From Papaver somniferum (taxonomy: Eukaryota; Streptophyta; Magnoliopsida; Ranunculales; Papaveraceae), in contig NC_039358.1 in assembly GCF_003573695.1 (NCBI RefSeq), positions 159,640,920 through 159,704,919 of the forward strand: DNA of 64,000 nucleotides, in the 5' to 3' direction. The translations under genes and the position numbers were made by a program. Shown here piece by piece: positions 46,401 to 58,828 of this stretch (position 1 is its first letter; every line of letters starts with the position of its first letter). The notes under the pieces are model-generated. The model saw only the letters and a program-made list of their open reading frames with translations. It had not been told where the DNA came from and made no database searches.

Positions 46401-49045
46401 TGTTAGAGCATTGCTCGGTCGAACTCGCAAGCGTTGCTATCTCAAGCTTGTTTGTCAAGTTTAGGTGACCAAAACTATAAGTCCTTATTTCTAGTCTACT
46501 TATAGCTATGTCTCGGATTAGGATAGAATGTGTAGTTGAGCTTTAAACTTCATGGCGTTCATCGATTGAAGACGAAAATCTACTGAGGAGAGGTTGGAGG
46601 AACTTCATCAACAAAAGGTATGTGGAGACTATAACTTATCTATCCCTTAGAAGTCTATTATATTCTATCTCCTAATGAGACTAAGTCGTATAGCTATATA
46701 GACTTTTTTAATTATACACATGTGATATTTCGCGCCGAGTTTATCTCGCTTATCTATTTCTCGAAATATGTGTTGTAAGCTTTTTGCATTAGCTACATTC
46801 ATCATATTCTTGACGAGTTTAGTTGAAAACAATTTATTCGTTGGAAACTATATAATAAGTCAAAAGATGATCATGTGAAAATTGCCTTGAAACATCTTAC
46901 ATGATTTGTGTGAGACTATCATTTGATGTCGACTCAGAAAGTTTCGTATTGATCATTCGATCACTTGAAAATTACTTATAAGCTAATGGTATGTGTAAGA
47001 TAATCATTGTCGTCTTCTAAGGATGTTTCAATGATTGAAATGGGATTTTAGAACAATTAATCCTTGTCTGGATACAACAAAGTATGCATACCAGTATGCA
47101 AACTGTTTTGGTATGATTCAGGTCCGGAAACCTTGTTTGCATGCCAGTATGCGAACGGTTTTAAATGTTAAAGTCCGGGAACCAAGTTTGCATACCAGTA
47201 TGCGAACAGTTTTAACTATTAAAGTCCGGGGACCAAGTTTGCATACCAGTATGCGAACGGTTCTACCTGAGTTAGGTCCGGGACTGCTGTTTGCATACCC
47301 GTTTGCAAACGACTGGACAAGAGCAAAGTCCGAAACTATAATTTGTGTACCAGTTTGCAAACTTAGTTGGTTAAGTTCTAAAATCGGTTAAGTATGTTTT
47401 CATACTCATGAACAAATACATTAATAAATTAAGGAAGCCAATCTTTGCAAACCGTGGCTTAATGTTCATGAATTGATTCTTATATAAGTACTTTGTACGA
47501 TTACGAATCAATCCGATTTTGTCTCAATTGGTTCATATATATTCCTATGAGATAGTGAACAATTGAACAACTATATTAGTAACACAATTAAATTCATTTG
47601 ATTATTTTTCATGATTGATTGGTGATCATATTTGATCTAGAAGTGAATGTGGTTAATACAAAAGTGTTCATATGGCTAACGTCGGTTAACTATTGTTGAG
47701 CCAACTCAATATACACGTTTAGGTACGGTTACCTATATCTAAATGAAGGTATATTTCATTTGTGTGTAACAAGTTAAGACCATCTAACGATGGAGAGATA
47801 TTGCTTTGGTTTTAAGCAAATGGAGCTTGAATGTTAAATCAGGTTTTCATCTAATGTGAATATTGAATGCTTTGTTAATAAGATATCTTAGCTATGATTG
47901 AAAGCAAACCCTGATTTGAAAGAATATATAAAGGAGAACTCTAGCAACTGGAAAAACTAATCCAGGAACTTTATTGTGTCCTAGTTGCGACTAGAGTCGA
48001 TTCTCCTTTAATCTAGGTTTTCCAAAACCATTATAGGTTAATGACTTGAAGACTTCATTTGGTAGTCGTGAAGCCAGACCCAACTATTTTATTTGTAGTT
48101 GTGTGTTCTGATCTTACTTGTTCTATCGTATCGAGTAATATCTTCTCTAAGATTTGCTCGAGATTTATCTCTGATAGGTAAGATATAAAAAGTAATAACA
48201 AATCTCTTCGTCTCATTCTTTGTGATTCCACAATAACTTCTTTTACTACCATATAGTTAAGTTATTATGAGGTGATTGATATTTTTTAGGCTGTTCTTCG
48301 GGAATTTAAGACCGGATTATCAATTGGTTCATGTTCACCTTAATTTATCAAAAGTCGGAATAAAAACTTCCTAAGTACTTCTGTGGGAGACAAATTTATC
48401 TATCAGAATAGACTTATCTGTGGGAGACAGATTTGTTATAAGTCTTCGACTTTGGGTCGTAGCAACTCTTAGTTGTGGGTGAGATCAGCTAAGGGAATCA
48501 AGTGCGTAGAGTTCTGCTGGGATTCAGAGGCATAAGTAACGCGACTGTACCTTAATCGGTATGAGACTCGGTCAGGGCTCAACTACATTCCAGTCTGAAG
48601 TTAACTTGTAGTAGGCTAGTGTCTGTAACGGCTTAATAAAGTCTGGTGTTCAAAACTGGACTAGGTCCCGGTGTTTTTCTGCATTTGCGGTTTCCTCGGT
48701 GACAAAACTACTGGTGTCTGTGTTATTTCTTTTCTGCATTATATTTGTTTATATAATTGAAATATCACAGGTTGTTCGTAGTTATTTCAATTGGTAAAGC
48801 CGACCTTTGGTTGTTGACATAAATTGATTGACACTTGGGTATTGGTCTTTGGAACCGTCCAAGTTATTTCTCATATCAATCGGGCTCACAAATTTCTATA
48901 TGTTCGATTGTAGATTGTATTGACAAATGAGATATAACTCTTTGATATATTTCTTGATTGAGCTTATTATTAACTTAGAGCTCTCAGAATTATATTGGAG
49001 TTAGTCCATACAGATTGCCGAACGATTTATTGGGTGTGGTTGTTA
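46401..49045 (+). repeat. Family A 3' LTR (end truncated)
   Basis: Aligned with the 5' LTR to GGGTGTGGTTGTTA, then the last 20 or so bases are replaced by the inverted fragment at 49046. Confidence 0.85.
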
Positions 49046-50804
49046 GAGAAGATAGTACTCAACACGATAGAAAAGGTAAGATCAGAATACGCAACTACAT
49101 AGAAAATAGTTAGATCTGGGTTCATGAATCCCAAATGAAGTTTTCAAGTCGTTAACCTAATATGGTTTTGGAAAAACCTAGGTTAAAGGAGAATCGACTC
49201 TAGTTTGCAACTAGGACACAGGAAAGTGTCGGGATTAGGTTTTCTATTTGCTAGAGTTCTCCCTTATATAGTGTTTCAAATTAGGGTTGCTTACAATCAA
49301 AGCTAAGATAGATTAGTAACGAAGCATTCAATATTCACCGTTAGATGAAATACTGATTTAAGATTCAAGCCAAGTCTGCTTAATAATAAAGAAATTAATC
49401 TCCACCACTAGATGGTCTTAGCTTGTTACAAACAAATGAAATATACCTTCATTTAGATATGGGTAACTGTACCTAAACGTGTATATTGAGTTGGGTCAAT
49501 AACAGTTAACCGAAGTTAGCCATATGAACACTTTTGTCCTAACTATATTCATTTAACACTTCTAGATCAAATATGATGATCAATCAATTATTAAATATAA
49601 TCAAATGAATCAAATTTTGTTTCAAATAGAGTTGTTCAATTGTTCACTATATCATAGAAATCTATATGAAAAGATTGAAACAAAATCAGATTGATTTGTA
49701 ATCGTACAAAGTACTTATACAAGAATCAATTCATGAACTTTAAGCCAGGGTTTGCAAAGATTGCATTCCTTAATTCATAAATATTTTAGTTCGTGAGTAT
49801 GAGAATCATACATTACGGATTTTATAAATTAACCACTGTGTTCGCCAACCAGATACGTGAACAACAACTCCAGACCTTGGCATGTCCAGCCGTTCGCAAA
49901 CTCGGTTCGCAAACAGCCGTCCCGGACCTAACTCAGGTGAAACTGTTCGCATGCTAGGTACGCAAACAAGGTTCCCGGACCTGAATTATACAAATACAGT
50001 TCGCATACTAGGTATGCATACCGTGTTGTATCCAGGAAAAGGTAATTGTTCTAAACTTCTATTCCAATCATTGAAACATACTTATAAGACGACAATGTAT
50101 GTCTCACACAAACCATTAGCTTCAAGTAATTTTCAAATGATCGAACGATCAATACGAAACTTTCCAAGTCGACATCAAATGATTGTCTCACACAAGTCAT
50201 GTAAGATGTTTCAAGACTATTTCCACATGATCATCTTTTGACTTTACGTTTAGTTTCTAAAAAATAGATTGTTTCCAACTAAACTCGTCAAGAATACGAT
50301 GAACATAATTAAAGTAATAAGTCTATATAGCTATACGACTTAGTCTCATTAGAAGATAGAATAGAATAGGCTTCTGAGTGATAGATAAATTTTAGTCTCC
50401 AAATACCTTTTGTTGATGAAGTAGATATTTCCAACACATATTTCGAGAAATAGGTGCGCGAGATAAAATCAACTCGAAATATCAAATATGTATAATATAA
50501 AAGTCTATATAGCTATACGACTTAGTCTCATTAGAAGATAAAATAAAATAGGCTTCTGAGTGATAGATAAGTTTTAGTATCTAAATACCTTTTGTTGATG
50601 AAGTTCCTCCAAAATCTCCTCAGTCGATCTTCGTCTTCAATTGGTGAACGCCATGGAGTTTAAAGCTCAACTACACATTCTATCCTAGTCGAAGACATGG
50701 CTATAAGTAGACTAGAAATCAAGTATATAGTTTTGATCAACTAAACTTGGCAAACAAGCTTGAGATAACAACTCTTACGAGCTCGACCGAGCAGTGCTCT
50801 AACA
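49046..50804 (-). repeat. Inverted family A LTR fragment
   Basis: Read on the minus strand it starts TGTTAGAGCACTGCTCGG at 50804. It follows the LTR for about its first 1.7 kb and then stops at the junction with LTR2. It contains a local duplication (50316-50424 and 50505-50610, both spanning CTATATAGCTATACGACTTA to TACCTTTTGTTGATGAAG). Confidence 0.82.
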
Positions 50805-51039
50805 GGGAGTGGATTTGTATATCCTCGGTACCATGTGTATCTCACTTTATCCGATCTTCCACTTGAAGATGCGTTTCAGACCATTGCATACAAACAAGCT
50901 CGGCTGGCTAATCAAAGTAGTTGTACTTGAGATATGTCAATTCTTATAGGCAGTATATGGCCACCAGATAGATTGGTTAATGGTGTCATTCTGGATCCAT
51001 GTCTTCAATAACTCGACCACCTCTTATATTGTTTAAGGG

Positions 51040-51992
51040 AATTTTAGAAAGGCGGGTCTCCTTGGATGTTGTTGACGTGGATCCATGACAGGAGCAGAGT
51101 TTTCCCTCTTTCTCCTTCATTGTCATGAAAACCCCATGAAAGATTAATGATTATACTCTTATTGAGAAGACGCCTGCTACTACGAGTCTCACAAACCTTT
51201 TGATATCCTGTTTCTCTCCAGCAAAGCATATGCAATTGTTGTTGATCATTTGACAACTTCGTAGAGTTCAGAGAAAAGTATGGAAGCATGGATTATCTAA
51301 CAAAGCATGCCAGACTAGTTTTATTTTATTGATGCAAATTCGCATCAGTTGTAGTTGAGTCACGTTTGGATCGTGATAATCAAGAGTGTGGATCCGGAAT
51401 CGGTGTACGTAGCCATCAGGACATTTGTCGTCTTTTTGTAACAACCTTATCACATGTGATAAGGTAATTCTCTTAGAGAGAAAGAAATGCTTATTGTAGA
51501 AAACTCTGGTTGTACCCATACTCCCCGAATGACTTCAGAAATGTAAGACATGCTGATGAGTATATCCCTTTTGGAATGGGTTCTTTTGGAAGATGATAGG
51601 ATACATGGGTTGGTGATGATGAAGTGAGATTTGACCATCCCTACCTCGAAATCGTAATAGTCTCTCCTGATCTTCACGAGTGACGAAGTTTGGTCGCTGG
51701 CTCATTTGCTTTATTTGATTAAGTATCTAGTAGAATATTGATTTGGGATGTGCTAACGTTGGTAGCGTTAAGAGCGTTGGTTGGATGTCTGTTGCTTTGC
51801 TTTTGAGTCAATTTCTCCATGATAGCCTTGATAAAGGTGAGGAACTTATTTTGAACAGTTGCCTTATCAATTTGGTTTCTGATGCGAGTTTCTTGTTTCT
51901 CTATTAAATCCGTGATACTCGGTAATATGGAGTATTGTTATCTATTTTAGGATTCTGACTGGGGGTCGAAGTAATATTAGGAATAACAGAAG
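51040..51992 (-). pseudogene. Gypsy-type gag remnant, 3' part
   Basis: Several overlapping minus-strand frames (51677 down to 51044) together read like a plant Ty3/Gypsy gag. GYVHRFRIHTLDYHDP and the following LMRICINKIKLVWHALLDN match the GYVRRFRxLSLDC...ICIxGM pattern. Further upstream (51700-51960) the frame has LIEKQETRIRNQIDKATVQN. Frameshifts and a stop break it. The 5' part continues at 61478-61690 beyond the inserted Copia element. Confidence 0.65.
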
Positions 51993-54686
51993 TATTAGAA
52001 CATAGCTCGGTTGAACCCACCAAGCGTTGGTATGTCAAGTTTGGTTGTCATATTTTAGTGAGCCAAAACTCATTTAAAGAGTCGCTTGATTATGTACTAG
52101 ATTCAACTTCGTATAGGTTAGCTTGAAAGTATTAGGATATGAGACATTAAAAGTATTGCGAAGACTTGAAGAAGTGGAGAAGTAAGGAGCTACAACGACC
52201 ACATCATCCTTCCACTTGAGGTTAGTGATATTTGACTTGAACTGTTTCATTCCCAAACGTATCTTTTAAGGAATACAATACGATGTTTATTGATTAACCA
52301 TTAAACTTTGTAGATAAGACGTCGACATAATCGTTTGAATGCTATTGTGATTATGCATCGGCATAAGGTGAAGATTTCATCTTAGGAAATAATGTTTTAC
52401 ATTATTGGTATTGTTATTCATTGCATATCTTTTGAACTACCAATATGTGTGATTAGTATAACCACTCATGACTTGTTTATGTTCCTGGTAAAACTATTCA
52501 CAAAGGCCTGACTTTTGTATTGGTATGACTTTTATTAGTGAAACCGATCTTAAGTAATCACCTGAGATGGTATGATAGATTTAGTGTTATTGGTATGACC
52601 GACTCTGGGTAAAGGGGAACCGATCCTAGTAAGAGGTGCAACATATTACAAAGGGAATCGATCCTTGTATGAGGTGCAACAAGTTTTTAGAAGAAAGGGG
52701 AACCGATCCTATGGACATGTGCAACACGTTTTTAGGCAAAGGGGAACCGATCCTATGGACATGTGCAGTAAGTACAAGTTAGATACCATATATATGTGGG
52801 GAACCGATCTTAGTACCTAGTCAACCGAATTTTAGTAACTAGCGTGACTATGCAAAGTACTCACATGGAGGCAGAACCGAAACTTGTTTTGGTAGAACTG
52901 TGAAACCCATGATTACTGATTGAGTGTTCTTGATCAATCATGTAGTTCTTGAAATTCAGATGAACCAATTCTGAACTTGTTTGGAAGTGTGGCAAATCGG
53001 TTTCAAGATTGTAAGTATGAAAGAGGACTTACAAAGTAAAGATGTCGAAATACGTTGAACATGTGCAGTACCGCTTATCTTTAATTGTCCAAAGTTATTC
53101 CTTAATATCTAAAGGAAGAAAATCCCGGATCGAATAAAATAAATTTAGAATCTTTTATTTAAGGTTTTTAATTTTATTTTTGGAAAATGAAAATTAGTAA
53201 TGTGCATTTACTAGTTGGATATTTTCTAAGAGATTTTCGGTCATTATTTGGACAAAGCATTTCCAGGAATTATGGAAACCGAATCTGGAATATATTACAT
53301 ATCTTGAGAACATTTTCGGCATTGAAAATTCCTTGGTGTCCAAACTTCCTTGGTCTATAAATATCAAAGTTTGCATTCCGAGCTAACTAATCCTCAGAGA
53401 CAGCAAAACTATCTCATTTGTGCTGCTATTGGTGAAGCCGCCTATTCGGAGAGGAGAGTAACCTAATTAGGCGAAATATCTAACGACTGCTCAGTTTAAA
53501 GACTTCTTTGGTATTGAAAAGCTCTATTAGTACCGTTGGTGGGATACTAGATAATTGCGGTTTATCTTTTGTTTTCGATTGATTTGATTGACTAACGGTG
53601 GTTGAACTTTGATTGCACCTAGTTTGTTTATGCTTGAGAATCTTCTCTTCTGATATAAGATTCACTCAAACTAGATCGAAGTTTCGACGGGGATCTTTAG
53701 ACAGTTTGTAGATCTAAAGACGTCTTGTGATAATCCATTGTTAACAGACTCCGTTATGTGCGTGATTGATTATGAGAGATTCAAGTTGATTGTGTGCCGG
53801 TGTTATTGAAGATCTAAGAAGATTTGAAGACAAAGAAGACTTTGAAGATTTCTGATTTGGGTTCATAATCTTTGGTGTGCACAATACTTGTTTCGGTAAA
53901 AGAGGATCCAACTATAATCGGTTTATCCTTGTGGTAGATTAGATTGATTAGTTGTGTAGATCAGCATCAATACAATTCTTTGTGATTAAAAGTATTGATT
54001 GCAAAATCTTAACAATTACTTTGGTAGTTGATAATAAGATAGATCTAAGAACCTGACAAAGGAGTTTATTGAGATAAATAGAAGAGTCTTTTGTCGAACT
54101 CATATCACTTGGTTGAAATGAGTTGATACCAAACAGATTTGTTGTTCCTTTACTGTTTGGAATACGAACCAAAAGAATTGTTCCAAGTACGTGACTTATT
54201 AGAGGTCGGAGGCGTGAGAATACAGACGGAAGTAGGTGAACTATAGGTTTCGTTGCTTGGTCTCAACTATACGAAGTTGGTTTGATTTTGTATAGCGTCT
54301 TAATCCTGAGAGTATTCAATTCTGGACAAGGTACCGGGGTTTTCCTGCATTTGTGGTTTCCTCGTTAACAAAATCTTGCTGTGTCATTTAATTTTACTTT
54401 CCACAATTATAATTGTTGTTATTATAATTTAAAGTAAATTACACAAACGCTAATTCTTATTTACTTCATAAGTAATCCTATTGTGTTTGGTTAAGTCCGA
54501 ATCTTTTATCAAGTAAACATACTTCGTTGTTGTATTGTCTCGATCTCGTCCATAGACGATCACACGAAGTGTGAACCGGTTAGTTGTATTGTCTCGACTC
54601 AGTCCATAGACAATCACTTTCGGAGAAAGGACCTATAGGTGTAAAAGTTTTAGTTTGAGGTATATTTGGGTACACTCGTCTTTTCA
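51993..54686 (+). repeat. Family B 5' LTR
   Basis: Holds tandem subrepeats GGGGAACCGATCCTATGGAC at about 52614-52790. It lacks about 65 bases present in the 3' LTR at 59208-59273, and has about 60 bases near 53660-53720 that the 3' LTR lacks. Confidence 0.88.
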
Positions 54687-54688
54687 AT

Positions 54689-54700
54689 TGGTATCAGATC
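54689..54700 (+). other. Primer-binding site, family B
   Basis: TGGTATCAGATC, two bases after the LTR; one base from the usual Met-tRNA complement. Confidence 0.8.
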
Positions 54701-54794
54701 AGGCAAACACGAAAAGATCTAACAATCTGTATTTGGTGCGATCCAACCTATAAGACTGGAAACTAAAAATGGTTTTTATAGAACCTGAAAAATG

Positions 54795-56304
54795 ATTCAG
54801 ATAATGTAAAGCAAGACATCAAGAGTTTTGAATTAACACTTGATGATGGCATATACGATTCAATATTTGAAGACCTTCATGAAATGGAATATACTAGACA
54901 AGTTCATATTGTTAATGATGTAGAAACTGGTGATAACTGGGAATCATGCCTAGAAAATCAGTTGGATGAAATATCCGATGATCGTGACTCAGATATTGAT
55001 CGAGATGTGGATGATGAAATCTCAAAATACTTCAAGATACTGAAGCCTTTGGGAAAGAGTAAACTCAAAACTTCTGATGTCATTGATCTCTTAACTCCTC
55101 TATGTCGACAGAACAAGAAGTTGAGAAAAGTTTTTCAAGGACAATATTGTGGTTCTCGCACTACTGAATATCTTCTTAAAGATCGTACAAACGATCTAAA
55201 TTCTAAGAAATTGGAATGTGAAAATCTTCGAAGAGAACTTTTTTTTTCGCAAAAGAAACATGCTGAATCGGAAGCAATGTTTGATTCTCGACAAATACAG
55301 GGCCTTGAAGAAAAAGCCAGTGCTAGTCTCTCTCAAACAAAATTGTTAGAGAAAGAGCGTGATGCTGATCTTGAAAAAATGCACTTGTTGGAAGAGAAAC
55401 TTGTTGAATCTGATGCAAGGATTCACCTCTCAACAAAATAGTTTTGAAGAGAAAGAAGGTGTATATCTCTCACGAGAAAAACACCTTGAGGATGATCTAG
55501 CTGGTGTTCTTGATAAAATCAAGACTTTAGAAGAATAAAATTTGAACTTGAAAAGGTTGAATGATAGCACAAACAATTTAACCTCAATGTTAGAAGCAAG
55601 TAGAAATCATCGTGATACACGAGGATTGGGCTATAAGGGAATAGATGCTTCAAATATTAGCAAAGAGGTAAACTTTGTTAAAGCTACAAATTCTTCTAAA
55701 GCAGAGGCTTCCACTGATGACAAAAATGCTCATATTTCTTGTAAAGAAGAAAAGTTTGTCAAGCCTAAGAATAGTGTTCAACCAGCAGTAATCAAAGAAG
55801 GCATTTCTTCTAATGTCAGGAAAGCAACAACGTTGAACAAAGATAAGAAGAAGAAGAAGAAGAAGAAAACTTGTCAAGCTCCAATGCAAGAGGATCCACA
55901 AAAAGGTAACATCAAAACTCATAATTCGTATATTTATACTAAGCATCGTTTATTGTGGTAATAAAGGACACTTGCAATGGGGATGCAAAGTTCGTAAGAT
56001 GCAAGACGCACTTTCTTTTGTATCAAACGAATTGGCTAAGTTTTATCCTCATAAAAACTCAGATCTTTGTTGTCCTAAGTTTAGGAAAAATAATTATTAT
56101 AATGATAGTTCAAATTTTGCATATCGCTCGACAAGGTCATCTCATAAAATACCCGAATATAGAAAGAGAGATAACTTTGTAAATGCAAAGACAAGATTTG
56201 ATGTTCCATATTGGAGAAAGGGTGCTTCGCAAAATACTCAAAAGGACAATGATCCTAATGGTATGAAGGAGAAAGCTGCTCCTACGAAACCCAACTCTAA
56301 ATAG
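54795..56304 (+). pseudogene. Copia gag C-terminal region, family B
   Basis: Open stretches at 54884-55441, 55542-55961 and 55972-56304 form one degraded frame. It has an acidic N-part (DDRDSDIDRDVDDEISKYF), long coiled coil (LEKERDADLEKMHLLEEKL), a Lys-rich run (KDKKKKKKKKT) and a knuckle relic (YCGNKGHLQWGC, first Cys replaced). The globular Copia gag domain seen in family A is missing. A later frame, 56425-56652, includes DYHTLHHKSKKKNKRWNKRK. Just after it, in another frame, LVVLDCACSS is reminiscent of the start of a Copia protease (LDSGCS). Confidence 0.7.
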
Positions 56305-56652
56305 GTCCCGAAGTCCTCTATAGCCAAGAAGGGACCAAAAGTTAGTCACAATAATGACTCTCAGCTGTTAATTGTTGGTGACAATAATTACAAGAGTTTT
56401 CTTGAAAGACTAAAGAAAGACATTATGTCTGAAATCTCTTGTACTAGTGAACGTTGTGATTATCACACTCTTCATCACAAATCAAAGAAGAAAAACAAGA
56501 GATGGAACAAGAGAAAACAAACCAAGCAAGAGGTCAAGAATGATGATTCGGTCTTAGTCACTCGTGACGAACAAGACAAGGATCAACTCAATACAACCTG
56601 GTTGTGTTGGATTGTGCATGCTCATCTTTATGCTCAATCTTATGAAGGGTGA

Positions 56653-58814
56653 GGAAGCACGTAAAACTGAGCACATGATCTCTCGGTTATTATATGACTA
56701 ATTAACATCTTTAGGGATATTTCTTGTCTTCTATTCTCATACCCTCTCTATCTATATTTGAACTTTTGATAGAAACGGTAATTTTAAATTTATGATCTTG
56801 ATATCTACTGATCATATATGTGTAGCTCTTGTTTTTACGGTTAAAACGAGCCAAAAATCACTAAATTCGGACATCGTATGCAAAAGTTATGTCAAAAACA
56901 GTTTAGCATTGTGATCCTTCACTAGAAACACATGGGTACCGATCCTAGTGAGAGGTGCAACACATGGTTACCAATCCTAGTGATAGGTACAACATATGGG
57001 TACCTATCCTAGTGAGAGGTGCAATACGAAGGAGTGTATAACTGTTTTGCCTATAACTTCTTCGTCCGAACTCGGAATGACCTCATTCTTTTTGCGTTGG
57101 TTTCGTAATTCAATTTCCTACAAGATTGAGGTAATTTCAATACTTTATTTCATGTTGAATAATTATGGTGTATTGCAAATTGATTTATGAGATGTATGTT
57201 TTCGGTCTTCATAAACTTAATATTCGATCTCATATGGTGTGAACCCTTATGGTTTGGGTGACTTTTTGGTTTAGCAGGATTAAGTTCTAGCCCATGTTGG
57301 TAGGATTTATCAAAGGATCATGAGGGGTTCTGATAGAAACAATATGTGAAAAAGTCACAATATGTTGAATCGTTTGGTTTAGCATAAAAGCATATGTGTT
57401 TCGGGGTTTTCAACTTTTGCTTGCAATAGTTAAAAACCGGTTTTCAACCTTTCTCTGGTAAAGTTTGGTTGTTGTTATTCTTTTGTTTTGCATAAGGATG
57501 ACAACATAATGATATTTCGATATCAATTCTCCCTGGAAGAATATGCAAACATATTGGAGAAGAGGATGCGAAATTTGAGGTAACGAGTTTGTTAGTTAAC
57601 CGTTTTCCTGTTTAAGAAAAGCCTGATTTTATTTCATATATTTATTTCTTTTGCTTAACAAAATTTTGGTACAATTGATGTTTTATTCCATTATTGTGTA
57701 TGGATGTGTGTGTGATTCAATTGGTTCCGGTTAATAAAAACTATTGTTATCTTGCTTTATTGTTTGGTATCAATCCTTTAGGCTTACAAAATTTCGGTGC
57801 AATTCCGGTGCTTTAATGTCTATGTTGTTTCAATTTCTTCCGGTTGAGGTGAATAATTATGCAAGTTGATTTATTTGGTTTATATGAATTGTTTATGGCT
57901 TAACGAAAGAAAAGGTTACGGGATGAATTGTTTAATCCAATTCGATTCCGGATAAGAGAAACTAAGTTAATTCTGATCTTAGTTAAACTTATCAAAGTGG
58001 AGGTTTCGGTTATTCAAGTCTAATCGAATACCTTAACAAGAAATGCTAGTTAACTAACCTAGTACTTGTCTTGTTTAAAATTTAAAGGCCTAAGTTATAT
58101 GGATAATTAGAACCTGATGAGAAAAATAGAGTTATCTTTATTTTGGTCTTATCGAACAAGCGATTGTATTTGTACAATCGGTTTAGAAAAGGAACTAAGG
58201 TGCTTAGTCGATTTTTTTGTTTGCTAAACTATTAGGGAAAATTTCTTCGGGCAATTGTTTTCTTGGTAACATATCAAAATAAAATTACTTTGTAGTTTCG
58301 GTTTTGATATTGGTTATCAAAAATGGTGTGTGGAACCCTCGTGCTTAACTCTATAGGTTGCAAGTCTATTGAGATTTGTAAGATCCTTTCCGTTTGTCCT
58401 TTATTTTTTCGTTTCTTTGTCATTTTGTGACAAAAAGAGGGAGAAATATATGGAGTAAACAAGTGATACTGGTGTTGATTTATATTGATTGGTATCACTA
58501 AGGGAAAGAACATTGGTGCTTAAACGTTTATCTAACGAAAGAGTAAAAGCATAGACTAAGGGGGAGTAGCATATCATATGATGCTTGTAGTTATACGGAC
58601 TACAAGGGAATAACAAAGACGTGTGGATTGATAAAATCTACCTATCTTACCTTTAGGGGGAGTATTAGCTTTGTTATTATAATGTCAACAACGACATTTA
58701 TGGATTGAATGTATACAGGTTGTTGTGCTGTTGAATTCGAGAATCAAGCGTATGTGTAATGAATTCTTCTAATTTGTTTATCCATATGATGTAAGAGTTT
58801 TGTCACTAAAATTG
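56653..58814. other. Non-coding 3' internal region of family B element
   Basis: No pol motifs. At 56930-57030 three copies of GGTACCGATCCTAGTGAGAG-like words resemble the LTR subrepeats. Confidence 0.6.
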
Positions 58815-58816
58815 AC

Positions 58817-58828
58817 AAAGGGGGAGAT
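58817..58828 (+). other. Polypurine tract, family B
   Basis: AAAGGGGGAGAT just before TGTTAGATCATAG. The sequence before it (TTTTGTCACTAAAATTGACA) is almost the same as in family A. Confidence 0.85.

Larger units (their letters stand above)
40244..49045 (+). mobile_element. Gag-only Copia retrotransposon, family A (probably SIRE-like)
   Basis: Two direct LTRs of about 2.6 kb (40244-42835 and 46401-49045) enclose a 3.57 kb internal region. That region holds a primer site (TGGTATCAGAG), a broken Copia gag, a small coiled-coil frame and a purine tract (ATGGGGAGAT). Protease, integrase, reverse transcriptase and RNase H are absent. Long LTRs, the gag type and the purine-rich end next to TGTTAG resemble the SIRE/Maximus lineage. 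The left flank is ATTGA. The right LTR is cut short and joined to an inverted LTR fragment, so no duplication can be read. Confidence 0.85.
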
